DNA of 64,000 nucleotides from Vibrio neonatus (GTDB lineage: Bacteria > Pseudomonadota > Gammaproteobacteria > Enterobacterales > Vibrionaceae), in NCBI RefSeq assembly GCF_024346975.1, contig NZ_AP024885.1:62001-126000 (forward strand). Direction: 5' to 3'. The notes below the pieces were generated by a model, which saw only the letters and a program-made list of their open reading frames with translations, was not told the DNA's origin and made no database searches. Within the stretch, counting starts at the first letter, position 1, and each line of letters begins with the position of its first letter. Shown here piece after piece: positions 46,050 to 57,415 of the stretch. The translations under genes were made by a program, and so were the position numbers.

Positions 46050-46455
46050 AGCGGCCGTAAAGGTCGATGGTGAAGTGGTGGGTGAGATTGGCAAAGGCTT
46101 GCTGGTATTGCTCGGAGTTGAAAAAGACGATGACGAAGCCAAAGCTAAGCGCTTAATGGAGCGCGTCACCACATATCGTGTATTTGGTGATGAGGACGAT
46201 AAAATGAACCTGAATGTGAAGCAGGTTGATGGTAGCGTGCTAGTGGTTTCTCAATTTACTTTGCCAGCGGATACTAAAAAAGGCACTCGAGCGGGTTTCT
46301 CGCGTGGCGCTGCGCCCGATGAAGCGAAGCGACTTTATGAATATTTCTCGGACAGATGCGAAGAAGTGTTGCCCACTGAGCGCGGTCGATTTGCCGCCGA
46401 TATGAAAGTTTCTTTGGTCAATGATGGACCGGTGACTTTTTGGCTGCAAGTCTAG
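46021..46455 (+). CDS. dtd: D-aminoacyl-tRNA deacylase
   Basis: Hydrolyses D-aminoacyl-tRNA to free tRNA and D-amino acid. It has 144 residues with a GTG start at 46021 ([17 protein letters not shown]) and AAGGA upstream. The active-site signatures [21 protein letters not shown] and the C-terminal [13 protein letters not shown] (the GP-motif) are intact. Confidence 0.96.
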   Translation: MIALIQRVSEAAVKVDGEVVGEIGKGLLVLLGVEKDDDEAKAKRLMERVTTYRVFGDEDDKMNLNVKQVDGSVLVVSQFTLPADTKKGTRAGFSRGAAPDEAKRLYEYFSDRCEEVLPTERGRFAADMKVSLVNDGPVTFWLQV

Positions 46456-46498
46456 GGTTGCGCCCCATAACTAATGGATTCAATGGACCTGAAACACT

Positions 46499-47422
46499 AT
46501 GTTTAAACTAATTACTCCCAGTACCGAAAATCAATTACAGAAGTATTATCACTTTCGTTGGCAGATGCTACGTGAACCTTGGCAAAGACCAAAAGGCTCC
46601 GAAAGAGATGAATACGATGAGTTGAGTCACCACCGCATGATTGTAGACGGTCGAGGTCGCCCTGTGGCGATTGGTCGTTTATATGTGACGGCCGATGATG
46701 ATGGCCAGATCCGCTATATGGCGGTGAAGAAAAACCGCCAAGGCAAAGGGGTTGGTTCTTTGATTATGGTCGCTCTTGAATCGCTCGCGCGCGAGGAAGG
46801 GGTAAAGCGACTGGTGTGTAATGCGCGTGAAGACGCTATTGAGTTTTATCGAAATAATGGCTTTGAAAGTCAGGGCGAATTGAGTGATGAGCGCGGCCCA
46901 ATGCGTCATCAACAAATGGTTAAAACCATTGACCCTATGGCGAATGTTCTGCGTCGCCCCGATTGGTGTAATGAGTTGCAACGTCGCTGGGAAGAACAAA
47001 TCCCGATTAGCGATAAAATGGGTATTAAGATCAATCAGTACACAGGATATAAGTTTGAATGTGTGGCGCAGTTAAACCCCAACCTTAATCCTCATAACAC
47101 TATGTTTGCCGGCTCTGCTTTTACTTTAGCCACTCTGACCGGGTGGGGCATGGCATGGCTACTGATGAAAGAGCGCAATTTGCATGCTGATATTGTGCTA
47201 GCGGACAGTAACATACGCTATCGTCACCCCGTCAAAGAAAGCCCTAAAGCCAGTACTTCTTTAGATGGTATTAGCGGCGACTTGGACCGATTAGAGGGTG
47301 GTCGCCGTGCCCGAATCATCATTAAAGTGTTTATTTACAGCGGTACTCAAGAGGCGGTTGAGTTTACTGGAACTTACGTACTATTACCTAGCTCTCAGGC
47401 TAATGAGACTCTGAGTGTGTAG
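46499..47422 (+). CDS. fabY: FabY/YiiD-type GNAT plus thioesterase-fold protein
   Basis: It has 307 residues in two domains. The N-terminal GNAT domain (about 1-145) includes YMAVKKNRQGKGVGSLIMVALE and NAREDAIEFYRNNGFES. The C-terminal YiiD_C hot-dog domain (about 160-300) includes QLNPNLNPHNTMFAGSAFTLATLTGWGMAWLLM. In E. coli this protein lies next to dtd and was linked to initiation of fatty-acid synthesis. The synteny supports the name; the activity is from E. coli. Confidence 0.88.
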   Translation: MFKLITPSTENQLQKYYHFRWQMLREPWQRPKGSERDEYDELSHHRMIVDGRGRPVAIGRLYVTADDDGQIRYMAVKKNRQGKGVGSLIMVALESLAREEGVKRLVCNAREDAIEFYRNNGFESQGELSDERGPMRHQQMVKTIDPMANVLRRPDWCNELQRRWEEQIPISDKMGIKINQYTGYKFECVAQLNPNLNPHNTMFAGSAFTLATLTGWGMAWLLMKERNLHADIVLADSNIRYRHPVKESPKASTSLDGISGDLDRLEGGRRARIIIKVFIYSGTQEAVEFTGTYVLLPSSQANETLSV

Positions 47423-49328
47423 TGGTTAGCTCGTTACTCTCATCTTCGTTATCCGGTTTGGTACAAGTAACGGCAATATGACTGCGGCCTTTAGGTTGCG
47501 CTGAAGAAAAAGAGACGCAGTCGGTGGTCAAGTTAAACATAATATTGCCATCGTTGGGTTTTACTAAGTCGACGCGGCCTTGAATATTGCCCGCAAGGTG
47601 GTCACTGACAAATTGAGTATTCTCGACACTTAACACGCCTCGTTGTGCTGTGAGCTTAATTTCTGGAATGATAAGAGATTGCGACCCTTGCGTGGCAAAA
47701 GGTAGTTGTACTTGTACATCATGCGGCGCAATCTTCATGGTGCCGTCTAAGCTATGTCTAAACATTAAATCATCACCACCTAAGCCGTTCAGATCCGCCG
47801 TTAAGTCAGTTACGCCATTCCAATGTATTGCCATATTCAGCGGTGCAGTGACCGTTTGTAATGGGATGCCATAGGCTTGTACAGAGAGATCCCACGGCAT
47901 GCTTGGTAGAGCTAGGTTCACATTTGAGTGTACCTTGATCAAGCCGTCATCAATTGGCAAGAATAGCTGTTTAATGTTCCACTGCTCATCTTTGCTAGAG
48001 GCTTCGATATAAGGGTTAATCGAAGTCACACCCAGTAGGGTAAGGCTGTTGGCACTGGCGGCTAAACTGCCATTCCAAAGTGCCCACTGATGATCTTTTT
48101 TCAGGCTCAAGTTATCGCCTTCGGCGTTCAAGTTAGAAATTTGCCAATGCTTATCAGTGGCAAGGTCGATGACTTGGCTACGTTCAATTTTGAGCTTGTT
48201 GATTTGCAGCTGTTGCAGTTGCTTGAGAGGTTGCTCGATAAGAGCATGCACCTGTGCGTCTTTGATGCTCCACTTAAGGTTTTTAATACTGAGGTTATCC
48301 AGTGCGATTTTCTCAGGGGATACTTGTCCTTGAGTCGAAATCTGTCCTTCTTCAAATAGAAAATCCAGTTGTTCTAATTGAATATGCCCTGCTTGCAGTT
48401 GAGCGGAAAGTTGCGGCTCTAGGAACAGTTGTTTGTGCCAATCAACACTTTCAGCAGAGAAGCTAAGTTCACTCTCTTGCGCCCAGATGCTTTTATTTAC
48501 ATCCCAATTGCTCAGTTGTAAACGCATTTGGTTGACGGCAAATTGAGCTTGTTGCCAGCTAGATTGTTCGACAGTCAAATGCTCAATATGATGGATTTTA
48601 TCGATCAGACTTAACACAGGTGAAGGGCCAGACTGGGTAGTTAAAGGTGCCGATAAATGCAGGTCTCGCACTAAGGCATCGTTGAGAGTCCAGCTATCAC
48701 CATCTTGCTCGGCAATAAGTTGTACTTTCCCTTTACGCCATTCAAAGCTCAGTAGATCGAGCTGAATATGCTCTTTACGGTAGTTTAGGTTGGCTTTGAA
48801 GTGGTTAAAGGCTTCACCTTTCCAATACACCTGCTCACCATTGATATTGAGGTACCCTTCGGGAAAGGCATTACTCGGTGAATAGCTCAGTTGTAGATCG
48901 CGAGCGATTAAGTCGTGGTCGGCAAAATCTATACCGCGAACTTCAATGTGTTGAGGTTGCCATTGTTTAACCCAAGAATTAACCTCTTGCGAATCTGGAA
49001 TGCCGTGCGGCAGATTTACGCCAGAAAGAGTGACATTGGTGACCGAAACAGGTTTTGCCCAATCTAGGTGGGAATCTAGAGTGATTTGTAAATTGTTTAC
49101 CCTAGCAACGGTATCGTTGGGTTGCTTGATGGTGATATCCGATAAAACCAGAGTATTTGGGTATTGATAATGAGAGTGACCAATATGAATGTCTTCACTG
49201 GTGACGCGTGATAATACCTGTTGGGTTAACCAAGCGGTATGAGAGGTTTGTAAGAATAAAAATAGAGCCAAGCCTCCCGCAATTAATAGCAGTAGGAGCC
49301 AGCCACAGATTTTAAGTACTGCTTTCAT
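47400..49328 (-). CDS. AsmA-family inner-membrane/periplasmic protein
   Basis: It has about 642 residues from ATG 49328 (MKAVLKICGWLLLLLIAGGLALFLFLQTSHT); the open frame begins 4 codons earlier at a TTG. An N-terminal membrane anchor precedes a long periplasmic beta-rich region with repeated AsmA-like strands (LQLSYSPSNAFPEGYLNINGEQVYW, LDNLSIKNLKWSIKD, GLIKVHSNVNLALPSMPWDLSVQAYG). AsmA-like proteins are thought to carry phospholipids across the periplasm. Its 3' end overlaps fabY by 23 bp on the opposite strand. Confidence 0.8.
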   Translation of the reverse strand: MKAVLKICGWLLLLLIAGGLALFLFLQTSHTAWLTQQVLSRVTSEDIHIGHSHYQYPNTLVLSDITIKQPNDTVARVNNLQITLDSHLDWAKPVSVTNVTLSGVNLPHGIPDSQEVNSWVKQWQPQHIEVRGIDFADHDLIARDLQLSYSPSNAFPEGYLNINGEQVYWKGEAFNHFKANLNYRKEHIQLDLLSFEWRKGKVQLIAEQDGDSWTLNDALVRDLHLSAPLTTQSGPSPVLSLIDKIHHIEHLTVEQSSWQQAQFAVNQMRLQLSNWDVNKSIWAQESELSFSAESVDWHKQLFLEPQLSAQLQAGHIQLEQLDFLFEEGQISTQGQVSPEKIALDNLSIKNLKWSIKDAQVHALIEQPLKQLQQLQINKLKIERSQVIDLATDKHWQISNLNAEGDNLSLKKDHQWALWNGSLAASANSLTLLGVTSINPYIEASSKDEQWNIKQLFLPIDDGLIKVHSNVNLALPSMPWDLSVQAYGIPLQTVTAPLNMAIHWNGVTDLTADLNGLGGDDLMFRHSLDGTMKIAPHDVQVQLPFATQGSQSLIIPEIKLTAQRGVLSVENTQFVSDHLAGNIQGRVDLVKPNDGNIMFNLTTDCVSFSSAQPKGRSHIAVTCTKPDNEDESNELTTTHSESH

Positions 49329-49394
49329 CTTGTGTCCCAAAAGGTTTTTCGCGTAGGGGTAAAGATGACTTATATCTATTTGTTTATCAATAAA

Positions 49395-49416
49395 AAGCCC
49401 CTAAAAGCAGGGGCTT
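49395..49416 (-). terminator. Rho-independent terminator after pckA
   Basis: On the minus strand AAGCCCCT-GCTTTT-AGGGGCTT is followed by TTTATTG. It lies 18 bp after the pckA stop. Confidence 0.85.
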
Positions 49417-49434
49417 GGTTGGTTATTGATGCAA

Positions 49435-51063
49435 TTAATCTAACAAAGGCCCTGCTTTTACGAGAGCTTTGCCATCATCGTTGTCAGTGTATTTCTCAAA
49501 GTTATTGATAAAGCGCTCGGCTAAATCTTTGGCTTTGCTTTCCCATTGCAGAGGATCAACGTAAGTATCGCGAGGATCCAAAATCTCAGGGTGTACTTCT
49601 GGCAACGAAGTTGGCACTTCTAAGTTAAATACTGGGATAGTTTTGGTTTGTGCGTTTTCAATAGAGCCATCTAAGATAGCGTCAATGATGGCGCGAGTAT
49701 CTTGAATGGAAATTCGCTTACCAGAGCCATTCCAACCGGTATTGACAAGATAAGCTTCTGCGCCAGCCGCTTCCATTCGTTTCACCAACACTTCTGCATA
49801 CTTGGTTGGGTGAAGGGTTAAGAATGCCGCGCCAAAACAAGCCGAGAAAGTCGGAGTTGGCTCGGTAATACCGCGCTCAGTACCCGCTAACTTAGCGGTA
49901 AATCCAGAAAGGAAGTGGTACTTGGTTTGTTCTGGTGTGAGCTTAGATACTGGAGGTAGAACGCCAAACGCATCCGCTGACAAGAAAATCACCTTGTTTG
50001 CATGACCGCCTTTGGAGACTGGCTTAACGATATTTTCGATATGCTCAATCGGGTACGAAACTCGGGTGTTTTCCGTTTTTGAATTATCATCAAAATCGAT
50101 TGAACCATCATTACGTACGGTGACGTTTTCTAGTAGGGCATCACGACGGATAGCATTATAGATATCAGGCTCAGCTTCTTTAGACAGTTTAATGGTTTTG
50201 GCGTAGCAACCACCTTCAAAGTTGAAGATACCGTCATCGTCCCAGCCGTGCTCATCGTCACCAATTAAGGCGCGTTTAGGATCAGTCGAAAGAGTTGTTT
50301 TACCTGTGCCAGAGAGGCCAAAGAAGATTGCAACATCGCCTTCTTCACCCATATTGGCCGAGCAGTGCATGGATGCCATTCCTTGCAGTGGAAGGAAGTA
50401 GTTCATCATAGCGAACATACCTTTCTTCATTTCACCGCCGTACCAAGTACCGCCAATCAACTGCATTTTTTCAGTGAGGTTGAAAACGGTAAAGTTCTCG
50501 GAGTTCAGGCCGTGCTCTTTCCACTTGCTGTTAGTGCACTTAGCGCCATTCATTACCACAAAATCGGGCTCGAAAGTGGCCAGTTCTTCCGCTGAGGGAC
50601 GCAAGAACATGTTTTTTACAAAGTGCGCTTGCCAAGCTACTTCGGTAATGATTCGCACCGCTAAGCGAGAATCGGGGTTAGCACCGCAATAACCGTCCAC
50701 AACAAAAAGACGTTTATTCGACAGCTGAGTAGTGACTAGCTGTTTCAAGTCTGTCCATACTTCTTGATTAATAGGTTTATTGTCATTTTTCACTGTATCT
50801 GTCGTCCACCACATGTTTTCACGCGTAGTGTCATCTTTCACAATGAATTTATCTTTGGGGGAACGACCTGTAAATATGCCTGTATCAACGGCAACTGCAC
50901 CTAGTTCAGTTATAATTCCTTTCTCATAACCTTCTAATGTGTCGCTAGTTTCCTCAGCGAAAAGCATTTCATAACTTGGATTACGAATAATTTCAGTAGC
51001 GTCGCTGATTCCATATTGAGTCAGATCGATGTTTGCAACCTTAGTATGTTCTATAACAGTCAT
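49435..51063 (-). CDS. pckA: Phosphoenolpyruvate carboxykinase (ATP)
   Basis: First committed step of gluconeogenesis: oxaloacetate + ATP to PEP + CO2 + ADP. It has 542 residues. Kinase 1a motif is [13 protein letters not shown], kinase 2 is [24 protein letters not shown], and the ATP-type signature is [24 protein letters not shown]. It is downstream of hslR and hslO on the same strand, the gammaproteobacterial order. Confidence 0.97.
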   Translation of the reverse strand: MTVIEHTKVANIDLTQYGISDATEIIRNPSYEMLFAEETSDTLEGYEKGIITELGAVAVDTGIFTGRSPKDKFIVKDDTTRENMWWTTDTVKNDNKPINQEVWTDLKQLVTTQLSNKRLFVVDGYCGANPDSRLAVRIITEVAWQAHFVKNMFLRPSAEELATFEPDFVVMNGAKCTNSKWKEHGLNSENFTVFNLTEKMQLIGGTWYGGEMKKGMFAMMNYFLPLQGMASMHCSANMGEEGDVAIFFGLSGTGKTTLSTDPKRALIGDDEHGWDDDGIFNFEGGCYAKTIKLSKEAEPDIYNAIRRDALLENVTVRNDGSIDFDDNSKTENTRVSYPIEHIENIVKPVSKGGHANKVIFLSADAFGVLPPVSKLTPEQTKYHFLSGFTAKLAGTERGITEPTPTFSACFGAAFLTLHPTKYAEVLVKRMEAAGAEAYLVNTGWNGSGKRISIQDTRAIIDAILDGSIENAQTKTIPVFNLEVPTSLPEVHPEILDPRDTYVDPLQWESKAKDLAERFINNFEKYTDNDDGKALVKAGPLLD

Positions 51064-51383
51064 AGGTGCTCCTTGTGTAGGGTGTTTTTAGTTAAAAATT
51101 TGTGAAGCTACCGAATTTATAAGTATTTGATTTAATCAGTAGTTGTAACATTATTGACTATATATGGCTTTATTGAATGTTTTATAAACAAGGATCACGT
51201 TTTTGTAGTTCAGAATGCTAGGTTGGATGGGGATTGAAGTGATTTGTAAAAACGGTTTTTCACCGCTTTTTGTTGTTAAAAAATAGGGATAATGCAGGTT
51301 TTTGAGTTTTTTATGCTATGAAGTCTAATGAATATAAAAAACCGGCTATTTAGAGCCGGTTTTTTAATTATAAATTTGTGAGC
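51064..51383. other. pckA upstream gap
   Basis: 320 bp including the hslO terminator and the pckA promoter region. AT-rich; TTGTGAA and GTGATTTG half-sites are seen but no clear CRP palindrome. No small gene or RNA was recognised. Confidence 0.5.
51336..51365 (-). terminator. Rho-independent terminator after hslO
   Basis: AAAACCGGCT and AGCCGGTTTT flank a short loop with T-runs at both ends, 19 bp after the hslO stop. It separates hslRO from pckA. Confidence 0.85.
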
Positions 51384-52253
51384 TTAGTGCAGTGTTGGCT
51401 TGTCTACTTGAGCGAATAATTCTTCAACTTCGGCGGCATTAAAGTCGTAAGTTGTTCCGCAATAATCACAATGTAAACCTATGCGACCTTCGCTGGCTAA
51501 GATGTCGTTAACTTCTTCTTTTGCAATGGTAATAATAGCGGCGCCACTACGTTCTCTTGAACAACCACAGAAAAATTCAACAGGCTGTGGCTCAAAAACT
51601 TTAACGGTTTCTTGGTTGTATAAGCGATACAGCAATTCATTCGCTTCTAAGCCAAATAATTCTTCATTTTTGACCGTATCAGTAAGCTGCTCTAAATGCT
51701 CAAAGTCATCCGCAGAACCTGTACCATCAGGAACGACTTGTAGCAACATACCAGCGGCATGTGCTTTGCCATCGAATTCACCAATACGGAACCATAAACG
51801 AGTTTTTAGCTGCTCTGAGCGTTCGAAGTAAGTTTCTAGTACTTCTGAAAGTGTATTGCCTTCTAAACCAACTACGCCTTGGTAACGCTCTCCTTTATTT
51901 GGAGAGATAGTGATTACTAGGTGACCTTTGCCTAGCATATCGTGCAAAGAGGCTGTGTCGGCAATTTCGCCTTCAAAGCGAGCAACACCACGGACTTTTT
52001 GGTTATTGTCACCATTTATTACCGCAAGAGTCACAGGACCGTCACCTTGCAGCTGTAAAGTAATTGAGCCTTCAAATTTTAAGGTAGCGGTGAGCAATGA
52101 GGTTGCAACAAGCAGTTCACCAAGTAAGTTTTGAATCGCAACTGGGTATTGTTTGCTATCTAGGATGGCTTGGTAGGCGGTATCTAGCTGTACTAACTCA
52201 CCACGTACAGATAGGTCTTCAAATAAATAACGATTTAATACGTTGCTTTCCAT
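51384..52253 (-). CDS. hslO: Redox-regulated chaperone Hsp33
   Basis: Cytoplasmic holdase activated by oxidation. It has 289 residues. The four zinc/redox cysteines lie near the C-terminus in [11 protein letters not shown] (CxC) and [12 protein letters not shown] (CxxC). The N-terminal core starts [19 protein letters not shown]. It lies 14 bp after hslR and is co-transcribed. Confidence 0.96.
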   Translation of the reverse strand: MESNVLNRYLFEDLSVRGELVQLDTAYQAILDSKQYPVAIQNLLGELLVATSLLTATLKFEGSITLQLQGDGPVTLAVINGDNNQKVRGVARFEGEIADTASLHDMLGKGHLVITISPNKGERYQGVVGLEGNTLSEVLETYFERSEQLKTRLWFRIGEFDGKAHAAGMLLQVVPDGTGSADDFEHLEQLTDTVKNEELFGLEANELLYRLYNQETVKVFEPQPVEFFCGCSRERSGAAIITIAKEEVNDILASEGRIGLHCDYCGTTYDFNAAEVEELFAQVDKPTLH

Positions 52254-52267
52254 TAGGAAACTCCAGC

Positions 52268-52654
52268 TTATTGGTTCTTAAATTTAATCAGATCACGTCG
52301 TTGCTTCTTGTCTGGACGGCGATCAGGACTTGGATTGTGTGCGTGCATCTTGCGTTCTAGTGCTGTGCGTTCTCGCTTCGCTATACTTTCCACAGTTTCG
52401 GTGTAAAGTAGTTGTGCTTCAGGTGCTCCGCGTCTTTGGTCCGATATTTTTTCTATCGTGACGGTTTTTTCAACGAGTCCTTGTCGCAGGGTAATTGTAG
52501 CCCCTAGTTCTATCATTTTACTTGGTTTGCTACGCTGCCCATTATAATGAACTTTACCGCCATCGATCATATTTCGAGCGATTGAACGGGTTTTGTAAAA
52601 GCGCGCAGCCCATAACCATTTGTCGAGCCGAACAGACTCAGTCGTGGAACTCAT
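52268..52654 (-). CDS. hslR: Heat-shock protein 15 (S4-domain RNA-binding)
   Basis: Binds free 50S subunits carrying nascent chains. It has 128 residues: an N-terminal S4 domain ([47 protein letters not shown]) and a basic tail (RDLIKFKNQ). First gene of hslR-hslO. Confidence 0.94.
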   Translation of the reverse strand: MSSTTESVRLDKWLWAARFYKTRSIARNMIDGGKVHYNGQRSKPSKMIELGATITLRQGLVEKTVTIEKISDQRRGAPEAQLLYTETVESIAKRERTALERKMHAHNPSPDRRPDKKQRRDLIKFKNQ

Positions 52655-52868
52655 AATGATCTTTGCTCTCTAAGTGATGTCTGGCAGGAGGGTAATGGTG
52701 ACGTATATAGCATTTTTCAAGTAAATGTCTTTATTTACAATCGAAATTATTCCCTGTTTAATTATTGGTAATAATATGTATGGTAGTCTTGCTCATCCAT
52801 TTAACCCAGTAACACCAATGCCTGCGTGGCATATTGTATAAAAATCGGTATATCAATAGGGACTTGTC

Positions 52869-53789
52869 TTGTCTAAGTTTTCCACATATTCGCACAAAGC
52901 CAATCAATTATTGACGAGTGTCGTGAATCAACAGGCGATCATAGCTAAAGTGTTGACGTTTATTTTGCTCGTCAGCACAGCTTGGTTATGTGGTCATTTA
53001 TTATGGCATCTAATGGGTTCAGAATCAGATGTTGAGCATTGGAGACCTGTTGCAGGCTCCGGCAGCGGTGTCGCTTCGTCACCGCATCAAGGTATGGATA
53101 TTTCTTCGTTAGTAAACGCAAATTTATTTGGGGTTGAATCGAAAGAAAGCACACCGAAAGTAACACAGCAAGTTGTTGATGCACCAAAGACAAGATTAAA
53201 CCTTGTGCTAGTGGGTGTGGTAGCAAGTTCAGTTCAGAAAAACAGTCTAGCGGTTATTGCTAACAAAGGCAGCCAAGATACTTATGGCGTTGGTGAGACA
53301 ATTGATGGTACTCGTGCGAAATTAAGCAATGTTTTAAGCGACCGAGTGATTATTGAAAATCAGGGCCGTAACGAAACCTTAATGCTAGAAGGTATAGAAT
53401 ATAAGCGTGTAGCAAATAACGCAGGGTCGGTTAAAAAACAACCGCAATCTAATGTTCAAGGTAACAATCCTAAAGTAGATACTGCTAGCCTAGATAAAAT
53501 CAAAGCAGAAATTTCTGAGAATCCTCAACAGCTTCTTAAATATATTCGCCTCTCTCAGGTAAACCGTGATGGAAAATTAATCGGTTATCGTGTTCGTCCG
53601 GGACGAGAACGCACTTTGTTTGATTCTATCGGTCTGCAAGATGGCGATATTGCTGTAGAACTAAATGGTGCAGATTTAAAAAATCCAGCATCAATGGGCG
53701 CCATTTGGAAGTCTTTAGGTGATTTAAGTGAGCTTAACCTCACGGTTGAGCGAAACGGTCAACGTTACGATATTTATTTACAACTATAG
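52869..53789 (+). CDS. gspC: Type II secretion protein GspC
   Basis: Inner-membrane clamp between the inner assembly and the secretin. It has 306 residues. The start is TTG 52869 (MSKFSTYSHKANQLLTSVV), with GGGAC 8 bp upstream; no ATG is available in the homologous position. One transmembrane helix (VLTFILLVSTAWLCGHLLWHLM), the HR domain (LNLVLVGVVASSVQKNSLAVIANKGSQDTYGVGETI) that contacts GspD, and a C-terminal PDZ domain (YRVRPGRERTLFDSIGLQDGDIAVELNG). First gene of the operon, with its promoter in the 214-bp gap before it. Confidence 0.93.
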   Translation: MSKFSTYSHKANQLLTSVVNQQAIIAKVLTFILLVSTAWLCGHLLWHLMGSESDVEHWRPVAGSGSGVASSPHQGMDISSLVNANLFGVESKESTPKVTQQVVDAPKTRLNLVLVGVVASSVQKNSLAVIANKGSQDTYGVGETIDGTRAKLSNVLSDRVIIENQGRNETLMLEGIEYKRVANNAGSVKKQPQSNVQGNNPKVDTASLDKIKAEISENPQQLLKYIRLSQVNRDGKLIGYRVRPGRERTLFDSIGLQDGDIAVELNGADLKNPASMGAIWKSLGDLSELNLTVERNGQRYDIYLQL

Positions 53790-53791
53790 TT

Positions 53792-53861
53792 TGATAGCAG
53801 TCTAGCTATCATTGCGAGAGCATGAGTCTGATTATATGAGCCATGCTAGGCACTTTGTGCC
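53792..53861 (+). other. Hairpin-rich leader between gspC and gspD
   Basis: The 93-bp gap is the largest in the gsp operon. It holds TGATAGC-N6-GCTATCA (53792-53811) and GGCAC-TTT-GTGCC (53849-53861), with AGCATG...CATGCT between them. No T-run follows, so processing or translational control of gspD is more likely than termination. Confidence 0.45.
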
Positions 53862-53882
53862 ATTGATTTTTGGGAGTATCAC

Positions 53883-55910
53883 GTGAAAGGTTGGTTTAGC
53901 AAGAGTGCATGGCTACTGTTAGGTAGCTTGGTATGCACACCAGCATTTAGTGCCGATGAATTTAGCGCCAGCTTCAAAGGCACTGATATTGGCGAATTTA
54001 TTAATATTGTCGGACGAAACTTAGAAAAGACCATTATTGTTGACCCTTCGGTTAGGGGCAAGATTGATGTGCGTAGCTATGATGTTTTGAACGAGAAGCA
54101 GTATTATCAGTTTTTCCTTAGTGTCCTTGAGGTGTATGGGTTTGCCGTTGTCGAAATGGAAAACGGCGTCATCAAGGTTATTAAATCTAAGGATGCGAAA
54201 ACCTCTGCTGTTCCTGTAGTCGGGGACAACAAAATCAAAGGTGATGCGGTAGTAACTCGTGTGGTAGCGGTGCGTAATGTATCGGTACGTGAACTCTCGC
54301 CACTACTTCGCCAATTGAACGACAATGCGGGTGCCGGTAACGTTGTTCACTATGACCCTGCAAATATTATCTTGATTACAGGTCGTGCTGCTGTAGTAAA
54401 CCGTTTAGCTGAGATTATTGAACGTGTGGATAAAGCGGGCGATAAATCAATTGAAGTTGTGCCACTAAAATTTGCCTCTGCGGCTGAGATGGTGCGTATC
54501 GTTGAAGCGCTAAACAAAACCACAGAAGCGAAAAATACTCCGGCTTTCTTACAACCAAAACTGGTTGCTGATGAACGTACTAACTCCGTATTAATCTCTG
54601 GCGATCCACAAGTGCGTAAGCGCTTGAAAAACGTGGTATCGCAACTTGATAAAGAGATGGAAGTTAAAGGCAACAACCAAGTTATTTACTTAAAAAATGC
54701 TAACGCAGAAGATTTAGTTGAAGTTCTTAAAGGTGTTTCAGATAACTTAGCCGCGGCTAAGAAAACAGCACAGGGCGGCGCAGCGGCTCGAAACTCTAAA
54801 TCTGAAGTGATGATTTCAGCGCATAAAGGTACCAACTCCCTCGTTATTACTGCTCCGCCAGACATCATGAAAGCATTGCGTGATGTGATCGCTCAGCTAG
54901 ATATTCGTCGTGCTCAAGTATTGATTGAAGCCTTGATCGTTGAAATGTCAGAAGGTGATGGCGTTAACCTTGGCGTGCAATGGGGTAACCTAGAAACGGG
55001 TGCTGTCGTTCAATACGGTAACAGTGGTGCGTCTATTGGTCAGGTTATGGTTGGTAGAGAAGAAGCGAAAGATACTTCTCGTACTGAAACATACACAGAC
55101 CCATCAACCGGTCTAACTACTACTAAAACCATTGATGAGTCAGGTGACTACTCAACGCTTGCAAGTGCACTAAGCGGCGTAAATGGCGCGGCAGTGAGTT
55201 TAGCTATGGGTGACTGGACGGCGTTGATTAGCGCGGTTGCAACAGATTCAAACTCAAACATTCTATCGTCTCCTAGCATTACGGTTATGGATAACGGCGA
55301 AGCGTCGTTCATTGTGGGTGAAGAGGTACCGGTACTAACGGGTTCTACTTCTGGCTCAAACAATGAAAACCCATTCCAAACTGTTGATCGTAAAGAAGTG
55401 GGTATCAAACTTAAGGTTGTGCCACAAATTAACGAAGGTGACTCTGTTCAGTTGAAGATTGAACAAGAAGTTTCTAACGTACTTGGCGCTAACGGTGCGG
55501 TGGATGTTCGTTTTGCGAAACGTCAATTAAATACATCCGTTATGATCCAAGACGGACAAATGCTCGTGTTGGGTGGTTTGATTGATGAGCGTGCAATGGA
55601 GAGTGAATCTAAAGTACCGCTACTGGGTGATATTCCTTGGTTGGGACAATTGTTCAGATCAACCAGCACTCAGGTAGAAAAGAAAAACCTAATGGTATTC
55701 ATCAAACCAACCATTATTCGTGATGGTATGACAGCCGATGGTATTACTCAGCGTAAATACAACTACATCCGAGCTGAGCAATTGTACAAAGCCGAAGAAG
55801 GCTTGAAACTGCTACCGGATGACTTGATTCCGGTAATGCCTAAGTTTGGTGATGAAGCTAGCCGTCCAAAAGAGCTACAAGCCTTTATTGAGCAAGTGGA
55901 CCATAAGTAA
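53883..55910 (+). CDS. gspD: Type II secretion secretin GspD
   Basis: Outer-membrane pore of the T2SS. It has 675 residues, GTG start with GGGAG upstream. A signal peptide ([24 protein letters not shown], cleavage about 24) leads to N0 ([29 protein letters not shown]), N1-N3 repeats and the secretin core ([23 protein letters not shown] ... [13 protein letters not shown] ... [18 protein letters not shown]). The C-terminal S domain is short. Overlaps gspE by one base (TAATG). Confidence 0.96.
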   Translation: MKGWFSKSAWLLLGSLVCTPAFSADEFSASFKGTDIGEFINIVGRNLEKTIIVDPSVRGKIDVRSYDVLNEKQYYQFFLSVLEVYGFAVVEMENGVIKVIKSKDAKTSAVPVVGDNKIKGDAVVTRVVAVRNVSVRELSPLLRQLNDNAGAGNVVHYDPANIILITGRAAVVNRLAEIIERVDKAGDKSIEVVPLKFASAAEMVRIVEALNKTTEAKNTPAFLQPKLVADERTNSVLISGDPQVRKRLKNVVSQLDKEMEVKGNNQVIYLKNANAEDLVEVLKGVSDNLAAAKKTAQGGAAARNSKSEVMISAHKGTNSLVITAPPDIMKALRDVIAQLDIRRAQVLIEALIVEMSEGDGVNLGVQWGNLETGAVVQYGNSGASIGQVMVGREEAKDTSRTETYTDPSTGLTTTKTIDESGDYSTLASALSGVNGAAVSLAMGDWTALISAVATDSNSNILSSPSITVMDNGEASFIVGEEVPVLTGSTSGSNNENPFQTVDRKEVGIKLKVVPQINEGDSVQLKIEQEVSNVLGANGAVDVRFAKRQLNTSVMIQDGQMLVLGGLIDERAMESESKVPLLGDIPWLGQLFRSTSTQVEKKNLMVFIKPTIIRDGMTADGITQRKYNYIRAEQLYKAEEGLKLLPDDLIPVMPKFGDEASRPKELQAFIEQVDHK

Positions 55911-57415
55911 TGGACGAAGCATTTTCAACATATAAAGCAGGTACTACACGTCTACCGTTTGGCTTTGCTAAGCGCTTTAGTGTAGTGCTTGAGCCGAACG
56001 ATAAAGGCGACGCATACCAGTTGTTTTATGTCGATCCAATGCACACGTCGACACTGTTAGAGGTGATGCGAGTATCACCTCTGCCAATCCAATTGGTTGA
56101 GATGGATAAGCATGATTTTGAATCGAAACTTTCAGATTCTTATCAGCGCGATTCTTCAGAAGCTAGACAGCTAATGGAAGACATTGGTGCAGACAACGAC
56201 GACTTCTTCTCGTTGGCGGAAGAAATTCCGCACAATGAGGATTTATTAGAAGCCGAAGATGACGCGCCAATTATCAAGTTGATCAACGCCATGTTGGGTG
56301 AAGCAATCAAAGAAGGGGCTTCGGATATTCATATCGAGTCCTTTGAGAAGCACCTTTCTATTCGTTTCCGTGTGGATGGCGTATTGCGTGATGTCTTAGC
56401 ACCTAGCCGTAAACTGGCACCTTTGTTGGTGTCTAGGGTTAAGGTTATGGCAAAACTGGATATCGCCGAGAAGCGTGTACCACAAGATGGTCGTATTTCA
56501 CTATTGATTGGTGGACGAGCGGTGGATGTGCGTGTTTCTACTATGCCTTCCTCTCATGGTGAGCGTGTGGTTATGCGTCTATTGGATAAAAATGCCACTC
56601 AGCTTGATCTCGACAGCTTAGGTATGTCCTCGAACAACCACGTGCGTCTACAAAACTTAATTCAAAAACCGCACGGTATTATCTTAGTAACCGGCCCTAC
56701 AGGTTCAGGTAAATCCACCACCTTGTACGCAGGCTTGCAGGAACTTAACAGTGCTGAGCGTAATATCCTAACGGTTGAAGACCCGATTGAATTTGATATT
56801 GATGGCATTGGTCAAACGCAAGTAAACCCTAAGGTTGATATGACCTTTGCGCGTGGTTTAAGAGCAATTCTGCGTCAAGACCCTGACGTAGTAATGATTG
56901 GTGAGATTCGTGACCTTGAGACTGCTCAGATTGCGGTACAAGCCTCTTTAACCGGTCACTTGGTAATGTCTACACTGCACACCAACACCGCTGTCGGTAC
57001 TATCACACGTTTAAGAGATATGGGCATTGAGCCTTTCTTAATCTCTTCTTCTCTATTGGGTATTTTGGCGCAACGATTGGTGCGTACGCTGTGTAAAGAG
57101 TGTCGCGAACCTTATCAAGCCGATGCTGAGCAGAAAAAACTGTTCCACCTTGCAGCCGATGACGACTTAGTGCTTTATCGACCAAAAGGGTGTGAGCATT
57201 GTAATAACAAAGGTTACAAAGGCCGTACTGGTATCCATGAATTGCTGGTGGTTGACGAAAGCGTCCAGTCATTGATTCATGGTGAGCAAAGCGAGCAAGA
57301 GATTGAACACGTCGTGCGTCAATCTACGCCAAGTATTCGCCAAGACGGTTTGAACAAAGCAAGGGCTGGCAAAACGACCCTAGAAGAAGTTATGCGAGTA
57401 ACTAGGGAAGAATAA
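55910..57415 (+). CDS. gspE: Type II secretion ATPase GspE
   Basis: Cytoplasmic hexameric ATPase powering pseudopilus assembly. It has 501 residues. Walker [10 protein letters not shown] (262-270), Asp box [14 protein letters not shown], Walker [14 protein letters not shown], His box [12 protein letters not shown], and the tetracysteine zinc module Cys395-x2-Cys398 ... Cys428-x2-Cys431. The N-terminal domain binds GspL. Confidence 0.97.
   Translation: MDEAFSTYKAGTTRLPFGFAKRFSVVLEPNDKGDAYQLFYVDPMHTSTLLEVMRVSPLPIQLVEMDKHDFESKLSDSYQRDSSEARQLMEDIGADNDDFFSLAEEIPHNEDLLEAEDDAPIIKLINAMLGEAIKEGASDIHIESFEKHLSIRFRVDGVLRDVLAPSRKLAPLLVSRVKVMAKLDIAEKRVPQDGRISLLIGGRAVDVRVSTMPSSHGERVVMRLLDKNATQLDLDSLGMSSNNHVRLQNLIQKPHGIILVTGPTGSGKSTTLYAGLQELNSAERNILTVEDPIEFDIDGIGQTQVNPKVDMTFARGLRAILRQDPDVVMIGEIRDLETAQIAVQASLTGHLVMSTLHTNTAVGTITRLRDMGIEPFLISSSLLGILAQRLVRTLCKECREPYQADAEQKKLFHLAADDDLVLYRPKGCEHCNNKGYKGRTGIHELLVVDESVQSLIHGEQSEQEIEHVVRQSTPSIRQDGLNKARAGKTTLEEVMRVTREE

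Noticed and set aside
51064..51383. CRP site in the pckA promoter
   Set aside because: Only isolated TGTGA-like half-sites were seen; no symmetric TGTGA-N6-TCACA match.
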